From Vagococcus fessus (GTDB lineage: Bacteria > Bacillota > Bacilli > Lactobacillales > Vagococcaceae), in NCBI RefSeq assembly GCF_003987565.1, contig NZ_NGJY01000002.1:372001-436000 (forward strand): a DNA stretch of 64,000 bases. The letters run 5' to 3'. Position numbers and translations under genes: made by a program. Of the stretch, positions 52,178 to 59,865 are shown one piece after another (positions within the stretch are counted from its first letter, which is position 1; each line of letters opens with the position of its first letter). The notes beneath the pieces are model-generated. The model saw only the letters and a list, made by a program, of their open reading frames with translations, did not search any database and was not told where the DNA came from.

Positions 52178-52921
52178 ATGACACTTATCCTAAATACAGC
52201 TATTTTTGAATCTGAAATAAAAAAAGGTGCAAGCCAACTCACCTGCATAAAAAAATATTTAAATAACTCCATATTAAAAAAAATCAACGGTATTGAATTT
52301 CGTATGGAGTACTTCCCTCAAGATTATCACCAAATGAAAAATGAATTACACACAATAAAAACTTACTTAAATAAGTATAATTATGTCTACATGCTTTCTA
52401 TTCCTAAACAGCTATACAGCAATAATATCTTAAATGTATCATTACTTTCTGAAATAAAAAAAATTCAAGAGCTTTCATTTGATTCAATTAAAGTTAGTTG
52501 TGGTGACTTAAATGAAATAACGAAAGAAGATAAAGCACAACTTATCAAAATAACAGAACATATTAATTTAACTATTGAAAATCAACCTAACTCTTTTGGT
52601 AAACAACATCTTATAGAAGACTCTCTAAAGAAAATTAAAGAATCTAATCTTCCCATAGGCTATACCTTCGATTCAGGAAATTGGCACTGGATTTCTGAGG
52701 ATCCTGAAGAAGCTCTGTATCGTTTGAAAAATTATATAACCTTCTTTCATTTAAAGAACATTTTAAACAAAGAATGCCGTTTACTTTCTGATAATGCTAG
52801 TTCCATTTGGAAAAACTTAATAACTCAACTGGACTCAGAAATCCCTGTAGTTTTAGAATACCCAATCCCTCCAAAATATATCGAAGATGAAGTTCATATT
52901 ATTAAATCCTATTTAAACTAA
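52178..52921 (+). CDS. AP-endonuclease-2/sugar isomerase-fold TIM barrel protein of unknown role
   Basis: A 247-residue cytoplasmic protein resembling xylose-isomerase-like TIM barrels. Probable metal ligands are seen as Glu in TIENQPN, Asp/His in YTFDSGNWHW, His in FFHLKNI and Glu in VVLEYP. It lies 12 nt after nanK behind AAAGGAG, so it belongs to the sialic-acid transcript. It is not a known step of the nanA-nanK-nanE route; a mutarotase, epimerase or isomerase for a related sugar is possible. The codon use is very A-rich. Confidence 0.7.
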   Translation: MTLILNTAIFESEIKKGASQLTCIKKYLNNSILKKINGIEFRMEYFPQDYHQMKNELHTIKTYLNKYNYVYMLSIPKQLYSNNILNVSLLSEIKKIQELSFDSIKVSCGDLNEITKEDKAQLIKITEHINLTIENQPNSFGKQHLIEDSLKKIKESNLPIGYTFDSGNWHWISEDPEEALYRLKNYITFFHLKNILNKECRLLSDNASSIWKNLITQLDSEIPVVLEYPIPPKYIEDEVHIIKSYLN

Positions 52922-52982
52922 GATTTAATTTTCATGATATACTAACTATTATTAACTATCATTTAAATTAGGAGCGTTTTAT

Positions 52983-53789
52983 ATGCCATCATTAAATGCA
53001 AGAATACATGAAAATTATGGACTTTACACTACATCAGAAAAAAAGATTGCAGATGCCTTATTACAATCTCCAGAAATTGTTAAAAGTCTTTCTATTCAAG
53101 AACTATCAGACTATTGTAAAGTAAGTACTGCTACTATCACGCGTTTTAGTCATAAAAATAATTACCAAGGTTTTACAGACTTGAGATTGTCTATACCCAA
53201 CTCAGTAAACCAAAGCTCATCCGCTGGTGGAGTCGTTGATAAAGTTATTTCTTATTATAAACAAAATATTCAACATTCCGTTGAATTGATTGACCCACAA
53301 AAGATAGAACAACTTACTTTAGATATAAAAACAAAAAAGACAATCTACATATGGGGCCTAGGTAGTTCTGGTCGTACAGCTAGTGAGTTTGAGCAAACCT
53401 TATTACGGATGGGCTTACTTGTAAAATCAGTAACTGATCCACATATGCTACTTGTTGCTGCTACCCAAATAACAGAAGATGACCTTGTCATTATCATCTC
53501 TATTAGTGGTACATCACATGAAATTATTCATGCGAAATCGTTGCTAAACAAAGATTGTACAACGGTGACACTTTCTTCAAACCCTAATAGTCAATTGGCC
53601 AAAGAAGCAAACTATCAACTAATCATTTCAGATATTCGACTAAATAATAAATATTTTGTCAATTTTCAGTTATCACTTATCTTCTTGATTGACTGTATCG
53701 CTGAGTCATTATTAACCGATGAAACATTACTGGCATCCTTTGATAAAACGGTAGCACTTCTTACTAATAAAGACTATTTAAACGATTAA
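52983..53789 (+). CDS. RpiR/MurR-family transcriptional regulator of the nan cluster
   Basis: A 268-residue regulator with an N-terminal HTH_6 domain (LSDYCKVSTATITRFSHKNNYQGF, about 40-64) and a C-terminal SIS sugar-phosphate-binding domain (IYIWGLGSSGRTA, then VIIISISGTSHEII). RpiR regulators of sialic-acid loci, such as NanR of pneumococcus, sense ManNAc-6-P or similar and usually control the neighbouring genes. TAGGAGCG precedes the ATG. A possible internal extended -10 (TGATATACT) lies between this gene and the previous one, so it may also be expressed separately. Confidence 0.9.
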   Translation: MPSLNARIHENYGLYTTSEKKIADALLQSPEIVKSLSIQELSDYCKVSTATITRFSHKNNYQGFTDLRLSIPNSVNQSSSAGGVVDKVISYYKQNIQHSVELIDPQKIEQLTLDIKTKKTIYIWGLGSSGRTASEFEQTLLRMGLLVKSVTDPHMLLVAATQITEDDLVIIISISGTSHEIIHAKSLLNKDCTTVTLSSNPNSQLAKEANYQLIISDIRLNNKYFVNFQLSLIFLIDCIAESLLTDETLLASFDKTVALLTNKDYLND

Positions 53790-53822
53790 AAAGAAGCTAA
53801 CTCTTGTTAGCTTCTTTTTATT
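53788..53822. terminator. Bidirectional terminator (rpiR-type gene / cat-like gene)
   Basis: A 14-bp perfect stem AAAAAGAAGCTAAC with complement, TCTT loop, between convergent stops. It is nearly the same sequence as the hairpin at 45194-45227. Confidence 0.9.
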
Positions 53823-54444
53823 ACAATTCTGCTATTTTTTTGGCTAGCGTGTCATAAAATAAACCTAAATGATACCCATCTACTAATCGGTGATTTACTT
53901 CTATACTTAGAGGAAGTTGTAATCGTCCTTCTTTCTCGACGTATTTACCCATTGTTACTTTAGGTATCGAATCGTCTTTATCAATATAAAACTGGTTTTT
54001 AAAAGCAGTGAAATTCAACCAAGGGACCATCGAAAAATGAATTAACTGATCTAAAGGAAAATCAATCTCTGGAAAGTACTCGGTTTGTTCAGTTGACATC
54101 TTTTTAGCACGTCTACAAAACTCTACTACGTCCTCTCCTTTTTCCAATGTCACCCCTTTATACAAGCTCTCTCCTTTCCCCATATCTGTAAACGAAGGAA
54201 TAAGTCGGTCATATAGGACAACCTCTTCTCCTTGAATTTTATATCTGAAATTTTCAACACTATCTAAGCTCTCGGTTACTAAGTAAACCAGCGCATAATA
54301 AAAGGAAATGTCTTTTTCTTTCGTCACTTTCTTTAAATTGGTAACGTCTACGTCCACCGTTATCCCATAAATCGGAACGTCCCTTTGCGAATGTACATTA
54401 AAATGAGCCAATCTATCCCACTTTTCTTTATCGATTATTTTCAT
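53821..54444 (-). CDS. Chloramphenicol acetyltransferase-like protein (CatA family)
   Basis: A 207-residue acyltransferase of the type A CAT fold. Typical positions: an N-terminal IIDKEKWDRLAHFNV, FYYALVYLVTE, PWLNFTAF, PKVTMGKY and the catalytic HRLVDGYHLG, where the usual HHxxxDG has Asn in place of the first, non-catalytic His. The catalytic His and Asp-Gly are kept. Whether it acetylates chloramphenicol is unclear: chromosomal CAT-like proteins of Firmicutes are often inactive on the drug or untested. Start 54444 follows GGAGGAGAGTGTG. No mobile element is nearby. Confidence 0.82.
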   Translation of the reverse strand: MKIIDKEKWDRLAHFNVHSQRDVPIYGITVDVDVTNLKKVTKEKDISFYYALVYLVTESLDSVENFRYKIQGEEVVLYDRLIPSFTDMGKGESLYKGVTLEKGEDVVEFCRRAKKMSTEQTEYFPEIDFPLDQLIHFSMVPWLNFTAFKNQFYIDKDDSIPKVTMGKYVEKEGRLQLPLSIEVNHRLVDGYHLGLFYDTLAKKIAEL

Positions 54445-54595
54445 ATCACACTCTCCTCCACTCATTACTCTCTCCTTTATTGTGCCTAATTCTACTCAAA
54501 ATAACAAGTTAAATATAAAACGTTTACAATACTATTTTAAAAGAGTACTCTTTAATTAGGTAATGTCGCTTATGATCAAAGAAATGAGGCGTATA

Positions 54596-55171
54596 ATGAA
54601 TTCCAGAGAATTGCTTGATATACTACAGGTTGCTGAACGTTTGAAAGACACGACAAGACACTGCTATACCTCACAAGGTCGGCATGAAAGTGTCGCCGAA
54701 CATACTTGGATGATGACTCTTATGGCTTTATTACTAGAAGATGAGCTCACTGATATCGACATGGCTAAAGTCATCAAGATGTGCCTTATACATGACCTTG
54801 GTGAATGTTTCACTGGAGATATTCCGACATTTGATAAAACAGCAGAACATGAAGCCATTGAACACCGTCAGCTTAGTGCCTGGCTCAATTCACTTCCTCA
54901 AAAAACAAATGTAACTTTAACTCAACTTTTTAATGAAATGAATGCACGTGAAACTCCTGAAGCGAAAACATATAAAGCTCTCGACTCACTAGAAGCCCTA
55001 ATACAACATAATCTGTCCGACTTGGATGCTTGGAGCGAGAATGAATTTGACTTAAATCTTGTCTACGCCGATGATAAGGTAGGATTTTCTAACTATTTAA
55101 CGGAATTAAGAGAAGAGATTAGAACGGATACTATTAAAAAAATAAGTAATTCTGATAAAAAAAGAGACTAG
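54596..55171 (+). CDS. HD-domain phosphohydrolase (YfbR/5'-nucleotidase-like)
   Basis: A 191-residue HD-superfamily hydrolase. Metal ligands are visible as His in GRHESVAEHTW, His-Asp in LIHDLGECFTGDIP and a late Asp in KALDSLEALI. This spacing resembles YfbR-like deoxynucleoside 5'-monophosphatases; the substrate is not proven. Start 54596 has GAGG 7-8 nt upstream; upstream in-frame Met codons lack an SD. A convergent terminator follows. Confidence 0.83.
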   Translation: MNSRELLDILQVAERLKDTTRHCYTSQGRHESVAEHTWMMTLMALLLEDELTDIDMAKVIKMCLIHDLGECFTGDIPTFDKTAEHEAIEHRQLSAWLNSLPQKTNVTLTQLFNEMNARETPEAKTYKALDSLEALIQHNLSDLDAWSENEFDLNLVYADDKVGFSNYLTELREEIRTDTIKKISNSDKKRD

Positions 55172-55196
55172 AAAATAATCTAGTCTCTTTGCTTTT
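55158..55196. terminator. Bidirectional terminator (HD gene / trmL)
   Basis: An 11-bp stem AAAGAGACTAG with its complement CTAGTCTCTTT and an 8-nt loop. Confidence 0.85.
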
Positions 55197-55702
55197 TAAT
55201 CTAATTTATCATTTTCATAATGATGTGTTAATTCTAAGTTAGGAAAGCTTTGTTGGCGTAATGCTTCATAAACAACCAAAGCTGCTGTATTTGATAAATT
55301 TAATGAGCGAACATGTTCGTCGTTCATCGGAATTCGAATACACTTTTCTTCATTCTCACGCATAAAGTCTTCCGGTAAGCCTGTTGTTTCTTTACCGAAC
55401 ATAAAATAATGATCCTTACCGTCATTATAATCTACATCGCTATAGACGTCATGACCAAATTTGGTAACCAAATGCAATGAAATGTCAGGATTTTTCTCTA
55501 GAAAATCCGCTAAATCTTTATAATAAGTGATGGCCACATCATTCCAATAATCTAAGCCCGCTCGTTTAAGCTGCTTGTCATCTGTTGAAAATCCTAGTGG
55601 TTCAATAAGATGTAAAGGTGTGTTTGTTGCCGCACATGTTCTTGCGATATTCCCTGTATTAGCGGGAATAACTGGTTCGTATAATACAATATGATTAGCC
55701 AA
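55196..55702 (-). CDS. trmL: tRNA (cytidine/uridine-34 2'-O)-methyltransferase TrmL
   Basis: A 168-residue SPOUT-class methyltransferase (YibK/CspR) that modifies the wobble base of leucine tRNAs. Knot motifs: [11 protein letters not shown] at the N-terminus, [12 protein letters not shown] in the middle and [26 protein letters not shown] at the C-terminal SAM site. No ATG fits: the start is TTG 55702 with GGAGG 7 nt upstream. A long, structured leader with an internal terminator lies upstream. Confidence 0.93.
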   Translation of the reverse strand: MANHIVLYEPVIPANTGNIARTCAATNTPLHLIEPLGFSTDDKQLKRAGLDYWNDVAITYYKDLADFLEKNPDISLHLVTKFGHDVYSDVDYNDGKDHYFMFGKETTGLPEDFMRENEEKCIRIPMNDEHVRSLNLSNTAALVVYEALRQQSFPNLELTHHYENDKLD

Positions 55703-55741
55703 AGTATTGCCTCCTATATATAATAGCCTCGTTATTTTGAC

Positions 55742-55858
55742 AAAAAAAAGAACGTATCGCCTCGGTGTCAATTCACTGCGAGTCGCTACGTTAGTGAAGT
55801 ATCTTTCACTAACTTTTATCAGAACAGGACTCTGATAAAAACTATCGAAAAATATCTT
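55742..55858 (-). ncRNA. Structured trmL leader with internal terminator, or independent small RNA
   Basis: On the minus strand, from the start site near 55858: hairpin A is a 10-bp perfect stem (55814-55823 with 55831-55840, 7-nt loop). Hairpin B is a 9-bp perfect stem (55790-55798 with 55805-55813, 6-nt loop). Terminator C is a 14-position stem with two mismatches (55751-55764 with 55779-55792), followed by eight T (55742-55749). C overlaps the base of B by three bases. TTCACT of hairpin B can also pair with AGTGAA in the loop of C (55772-55777). This gives a discrete ~115-nt RNA that either attenuates trmL or is a small RNA by itself. No known family was recognised. Confidence 0.6.
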
Positions 55859-55864
55859 AAAACA

Positions 55865-55893
55865 ACTATACCAAAGCCCCTATGTAAAAGCAA
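55865..55893 (-). promoter_or_regulatory. Promoter of the trmL leader RNA
   Basis: TTGCTT (55888-55893), 17-nt spacer, TATAGT (55865-55870) with TGn extension; 25 nt after the rlmA stop. Confidence 0.65.
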
Positions 55894-55918
55894 TAGGTCT
55901 TTACCATTGAAAACGTTT

Positions 55919-56767
55919 TTATTCCCCGATTAATACTAAAACATCTACCGTGATAAACTCAATAGGAGTTTCTTGCGCTTTCTTTAATGACTCAGGAGAG
56001 GCTCCCCATTTTAGTGGCGACATCGCTAGTAAATCTTCTTGACGTTCTGTTGGAACGGGGACTTGGTAGGTTAAGCGTTCTTGTGAAATTAAGGTCATCT
56101 CTTCTTTAAATTTCGTTACTACTTTTTCATTACTATACGTTTGTTTTTCTTTATCGTCTTGATAAAAGACTTCTCTCATCTCTTTTAAATAATTTTCTTC
56201 AGGTACTACTTTTATCAAGCGTCCACCAGGTTTCAAGACGCGTCTAAATTCCTCGTAATGACTCGGTGAAAAAATATTTAATAGATGTGTCATACTATGA
56301 GTCGCAAATGGCAATGTTGTAATATCCGCTACACACCAAAAAGCATCAATATCTTGACTTGTTGCCAACGCAACCCCATCTTTGGAAATATCAAAACCAA
56401 TTTTAGTCCCTTCTAACCCTTTATCTGTTAATTCTTTTAAAAAACTGCCTTCTCCGCATCCAATATCAACAACACTCTCTACAGATACGTCTTGGCTTGC
56501 TTCTAAAATACGTTGGATTAGAGGCTCATATAACCCAATTTGAATCATTTTTTGGCGATGACTTAACATTTCCTTGTCATAGTCTGTTTTAATTTGATGA
56601 TTAATAAAGTTAATTGTTCCTTTTTTTGCTAAGTCAAAACGATGTTGTTTACGACAAATTAAGCTGTAATCTTTATTTATCATCGCTTTACGACATTTTG
56701 GGCAACTGAATAAGTCACCGTGTTCTTCTAAAAATTGTTTCCCTTGATCTATTTTTTTAAGCAGCAT
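55919..56767 (-). CDS. rlmA: 23S rRNA (guanine) methyltransferase, RlmA family
   Basis: A 282-residue SAM-dependent methyltransferase of the RlmA-I/II (TlrB) family acting on G745/G748 of 23S rRNA. The N-terminal zinc ribbon CPKC...CRKQHRFD (about 22-42) and SAM motif VVDIGCGEGSFL near 98 are intact. RlmA-II-type enzymes can lower tylosin binding; which position is modified here cannot be told. GGAAGGGAG precedes the ATG. Confidence 0.88.
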   Translation of the reverse strand: MLLKKIDQGKQFLEEHGDLFSCPKCRKAMINKDYSLICRKQHRFDLAKKGTINFINHQIKTDYDKEMLSHRQKMIQIGLYEPLIQRILEASQDVSVESVVDIGCGEGSFLKELTDKGLEGTKIGFDISKDGVALATSQDIDAFWCVADITTLPFATHSMTHLLNIFSPSHYEEFRRVLKPGGRLIKVVPEENYLKEMREVFYQDDKEKQTYSNEKVVTKFKEEMTLISQERLTYQVPVPTERQEDLLAMSPLKWGASPESLKKAQETPIEFITVDVLVLIGE

Positions 56768-56876
56768 AAACTCATGCTCCCTTCCGATTTTATCTATATA
56801 ATCATACCATATAACACCTCTGAATATGGTACAATTATGCCAGAAATACTAATGACGAACGAAAAGAGGATTTTTT

Positions 56877-57521
56877 ATGTTAATCAAAGAATTTTGCGCA
56901 GAAAACTTTACAAACATTCCCGCTGCCATCCATAATGGAGCAAAACGTATTGAACTATGTGACAACCTTACTGTCGGTGGTACAACGGTCAGCCCAGGTG
57001 TTATGTCTGAAACATATGATTATTGTCATGAAAAAGGTATTACAGTTATGAGTATCATTCGACCTCGTGGCGGTAACTTTGTTTACAACGATACTGAACT
57101 AAAAATGATGGCTGAAGATTTAACAACGGCAAAAGAGCGTGGAACAGATGGGATCGTTATCGGTTGTTTGACAGAAGACAACTGGATTGACGAAGAAGCG
57201 ATGCTAGAATTTATCAAATTGTCAGATGGTCTACAACTTACTTTTCATATGGCTTTCGATGAATTAAGTATTGACGACCAGTTCAAAGCTATTGATTGGT
57301 TAGCTAAATACGGTGTTCAACGTATTCTAACTCATGGCGGAAAAGCTGGCACACCGATTATGGATAACATTGAACATCTTACTAAATTAGTTGACTATAG
57401 TGATGGTCGTGTCATCATTTTACCTGGTGGCGGCATTAATCACGAAAATTGTGAGGCTGTTGCAACTGCCTTGAACGTTACTGAAATCCACGGTACAAAA
57501 ATCGTGCCTTTAGACATTTAA
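56877..57521 (+). CDS. cutC: CutC family protein
   Basis: A 214-residue TIM-barrel protein of the CutC family. Hallmarks are AAIHNGAKRIELCDNLTVGGTTVS, IIRPRGGNFVYND, HMAFDE and ILTHGGKAGTP. It was named for copper homeostasis, and an Enterococcus faecalis homologue has been studied for copper, but the biochemical role is unsettled. AGAGGA precedes the ATG. An extended -10 (TGGTACAAT, 56827-56835) lies upstream. A convergent terminator separates it from mgtE. Confidence 0.92.
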   Translation: MLIKEFCAENFTNIPAAIHNGAKRIELCDNLTVGGTTVSPGVMSETYDYCHEKGITVMSIIRPRGGNFVYNDTELKMMAEDLTTAKERGTDGIVIGCLTEDNWIDEEAMLEFIKLSDGLQLTFHMAFDELSIDDQFKAIDWLAKYGVQRILTHGGKAGTPIMDNIEHLTKLVDYSDGRVIILPGGGINHENCEAVATALNVTEIHGTKIVPLDI

Positions 57522-57530
57522 ACTCAAGAT

Positions 57531-57567
57531 AAAAAGCGTGCCTTCCTAATCAGGAAAGTACGCTTTT
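57531..57567. terminator. Bidirectional terminator cutC / mgtE
   Basis: A 16-position stem with one mismatch and one G-U pair (AAAAAGCGTGCCTTCC and partner) with a TAATCA loop, between convergent stops. Confidence 0.88.
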
Positions 57568-57569
57568 TC

Positions 57570-58931
57570 TTATACAAAGTAACCCATAAATAGGCTCGCA
57601 ATATTAAAATAAATCAAGACACTAGTTAAATCACTTAAAGTAGTGATAAACGGTCCACTGGCAACCGCAGGATCAAACCCTAGCTTATCCATCACCATAG
57701 GAATTAAACTACCTGCTAAGTTGGCAACCGTAATAGCAAACAGCATTGCTATCCCAATAACAAACCCTAATGGGAAGTTGTGTTTCCAAATCCCAACAAC
57801 TAAGAAAATCGTAACACCTGTTATGGCTCCTGTAATCAAACCTGTTAGAACTTCACTTAATATCAGACGGAAAAAACCGCTATCTTTGTCATCTTGGATG
57901 GCTAGGCGACGAACAGCTACGGCTAGTGACTGTGTCCCTGCATTACCGGCTGTTCCGGTAATTAACGAGATAAATACAGCTAAGATGCTGGCTTCACTTA
58001 CTAATTCCTCATAACGACCAATTAAAGTTGCTGTTGACATCCCTAAGAATAACAACGTAATCAACCATGGCAACCGTTTTGATGCTGCTTTAAATGGATT
58101 CTCACTTGATTCCTCAACATCGACCCCGGCTAAACCTGAGTAATCGCTAGCTGCTTCTTCATCAATAACATCGATGATGTCATCTACGGTAACAATCCCC
58201 ATTAAATGGTCATCATAATCTGTAACGGGTACAGCTAAGAAATCATAGTCACGAATTGTACGGGCAACGTCTTCTTGATCATCTCCAACTTTTACAGAGA
58301 TAACACGCTCACTCATAATGTCCCCAATCATGACATCATCTTCATTAATAATTAAATCCCTCAATGAGATAACACCTAACAAGGTATTTTCACTGTCAAC
58401 TACGAATACATAATAAATCGTTTCTGCTGCTTTGGCTTCATTTTTAAGTAAGTACATTGCTGAACGAACCGTTTGGTTGGCAACTATCGAAACATATTCA
58501 GTTGTCATGATAGAACCCGCTGTTTCATCTTCATAATGAAGTAGCTCTTTAATCTCGCTTGCACTTTCTGAATCCATTAAACTTAAGTATTTAGAAACAC
58601 TTGCTTTATCTAATTGATTAAGCGTGTCAACTGCATTATCCGTGTACATCTCAGATAACATGTCTGCCACGTAGCTTGGTTTCATTTCTTTTAAATACTC
58701 TTCAACATCTTCTTCATCTTCTTCAATAACATCAAACATATCCGCCATCTCTTTTGGTGACAAATACGTGTATAAACGTTGACGTTCTTCTTCATTAAGG
58801 GTTAAATAAAACTGCCCTTGCTCATAAATATGAAGCTCAAAGAACTGCTCCCTAAATTCAACTAATTGATCTCCTTGAAGAATGGTCAATAAATACTCAT
58901 ACTGCTCTTCGATTGTTCCTTGGCCATCCAT
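57570..58931 (-). CDS. mgtE: Magnesium transporter MgtE
   Basis: A 453-residue Mg2+ channel. An acidic N domain (about 20-130) contains the LSPKEMADMFDVIEEDEED region. A CBS pair follows (about 135-260, with VVDSENTLLGVISLRDLI and DYDDHLMGIVTVDDIIDVI). The C-terminal five-helix pore domain carries GTAGNAGTQSLAVAVRRLA. The cytosolic domains close the pore when Mg2+ is high. No M-box leader was seen, since the gene follows the rluA-type gene by 21 nt. GGGAGAG lies 7 nt before the ATG. It ends the relQ-nadK-rluA-mgtE run. Confidence 0.95.
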   Translation of the reverse strand: MDGQGTIEEQYEYLLTILQGDQLVEFREQFFELHIYEQGQFYLTLNEEERQRLYTYLSPKEMADMFDVIEEDEEDVEEYLKEMKPSYVADMLSEMYTDNAVDTLNQLDKASVSKYLSLMDSESASEIKELLHYEDETAGSIMTTEYVSIVANQTVRSAMYLLKNEAKAAETIYYVFVVDSENTLLGVISLRDLIINEDDVMIGDIMSERVISVKVGDDQEDVARTIRDYDFLAVPVTDYDDHLMGIVTVDDIIDVIDEEAASDYSGLAGVDVEESSENPFKAASKRLPWLITLLFLGMSTATLIGRYEELVSEASILAVFISLITGTAGNAGTQSLAVAVRRLAIQDDKDSGFFRLILSEVLTGLITGAITGVTIFLVVGIWKHNFPLGFVIGIAMLFAITVANLAGSLIPMVMDKLGFDPAVASGPFITTLSDLTSVLIYFNIASLFMGYFV

Positions 58932-58952
58932 CCTACTTCTCTCCCTTGTGCT

Positions 58953-59852
58953 TTACTCTACCATTTGATTATAAACAACTGACATATCCGGTGCTAACGG
59001 CAATTGACAATGTACCACTTCTTTTGTAAAAGGATGCGTAAAAATTAACTCCCCACAATGTAGTGCTTGTCGTTCAATCCCTTGTGACAAGTCACCATGA
59101 TACATGTCATCCCCCAGTAACGGACATCCGATTGCTTCAAAATGAACTCTAATCTGATGGGTTCTTCCTGTATGCAATTGAATATCTACTAAGGCACTTT
59201 TATTAGTTTTTTCCATTAACCAATACTCTGTTTTTGATTCTAAGCCATTCGGACCTGTCTGTCTTTTCAAAATCGAACCTGGTTCACGTTCAATTTTTAA
59301 TGTAATCGTGTCATGTTCTTTAAGACTATCAACCGCTCCTCCAACAAGGGCTTGATATTTTTTAACAACACGCTTATTTCGTAATTCTTGATCTAGCATC
59401 GCATGAGCAAAACCATGCTTAGCAAATAACATCAATCCTGTTGTATCTCGGTCAAGACGTGTTACAACATGCACAACTTGGTCCTTATACCCTTGCTCAC
59501 AAATATAATGCTTTACTCGATTGGCCATTGTCCCATTTGGGTGATATTGCGCTGGAATCGAGGCAACATCATAGGGTTTGTTGACAATCAAGTAATGATC
59601 ATCTTCAAATATGATTTCAAGTGGGGTTTCATCTCTGAGAAGAGTCTCATGCTCTTTCTCATCAGGAATTTCAATAGCTAAGACCTCATCTGGTTGTAAG
59701 TAATACAACACATTTTGTGTCGTGCCATTTACTGAAATATGTCCACCTTGAAACTTTACCTTTGCAAGCAACCCTCTCGAAATACCTTGCGCTTTTAAAA
59801 AATATTTTATTTGCTGGGGTTCACTCTCAGCATAGGTCCAACTAAAAATCAT
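58953..59852 (-). CDS. RluA-family pseudouridine synthase
   Basis: A 299-residue pseudouridine synthase. The catalytic segment TRLDRDTTGLMLFAKH (near 130) has Thr where relatives usually have His, but the catalytic Asp is kept. VNKPYDVASIPA and GRTHQIRVHFEAIGCPLLGDDMY match the family, and an N-terminal S4-like region is present. Start 59852 has GAGGAAG about 9 nt upstream, and lies 13 nt after the nadK stop. It is a second RluA-type gene in the window, beside 37401-38267. Confidence 0.92.
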   Translation of the reverse strand: MIFSWTYAESEPQQIKYFLKAQGISRGLLAKVKFQGGHISVNGTTQNVLYYLQPDEVLAIEIPDEKEHETLLRDETPLEIIFEDDHYLIVNKPYDVASIPAQYHPNGTMANRVKHYICEQGYKDQVVHVVTRLDRDTTGLMLFAKHGFAHAMLDQELRNKRVVKKYQALVGGAVDSLKEHDTITLKIEREPGSILKRQTGPNGLESKTEYWLMEKTNKSALVDIQLHTGRTHQIRVHFEAIGCPLLGDDMYHGDLSQGIERQALHCGELIFTHPFTKEVVHCQLPLAPDMSVVYNQMVE

Positions 59853-59865
59853 CTTTTTGACTTCC

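Noticed and set aside
45241-53789. nan cluster as a genomic island with integrase or att sites
   Set aside because: No integrase, transposase, tRNA gene or direct repeats of useful length were seen at the borders; only the similar terminators hint at movement.
53821-54444. Acquired chloramphenicol resistance gene on a mobile element
   Set aside because: No IS ends, plasmid genes or base-composition break were seen around the gene, and the sequence is divergent from the common CAT types as I know them.
55703-55858. T-box riboswitch before trmL
   Set aside because: A TGACACCGAG stretch followed by a U-rich terminator vaguely resembles a T-box, but only about 8 of 14 positions of the T-box sequence match. 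The GG of the UGGN bulge that pairs with the tRNA end is missing, and there is no Stem I of normal size.
57570-58931. M-box Mg2+ riboswitch upstream of mgtE
   Set aside because: Only 21 nt separate mgtE from the preceding gene, too little for an M-box.
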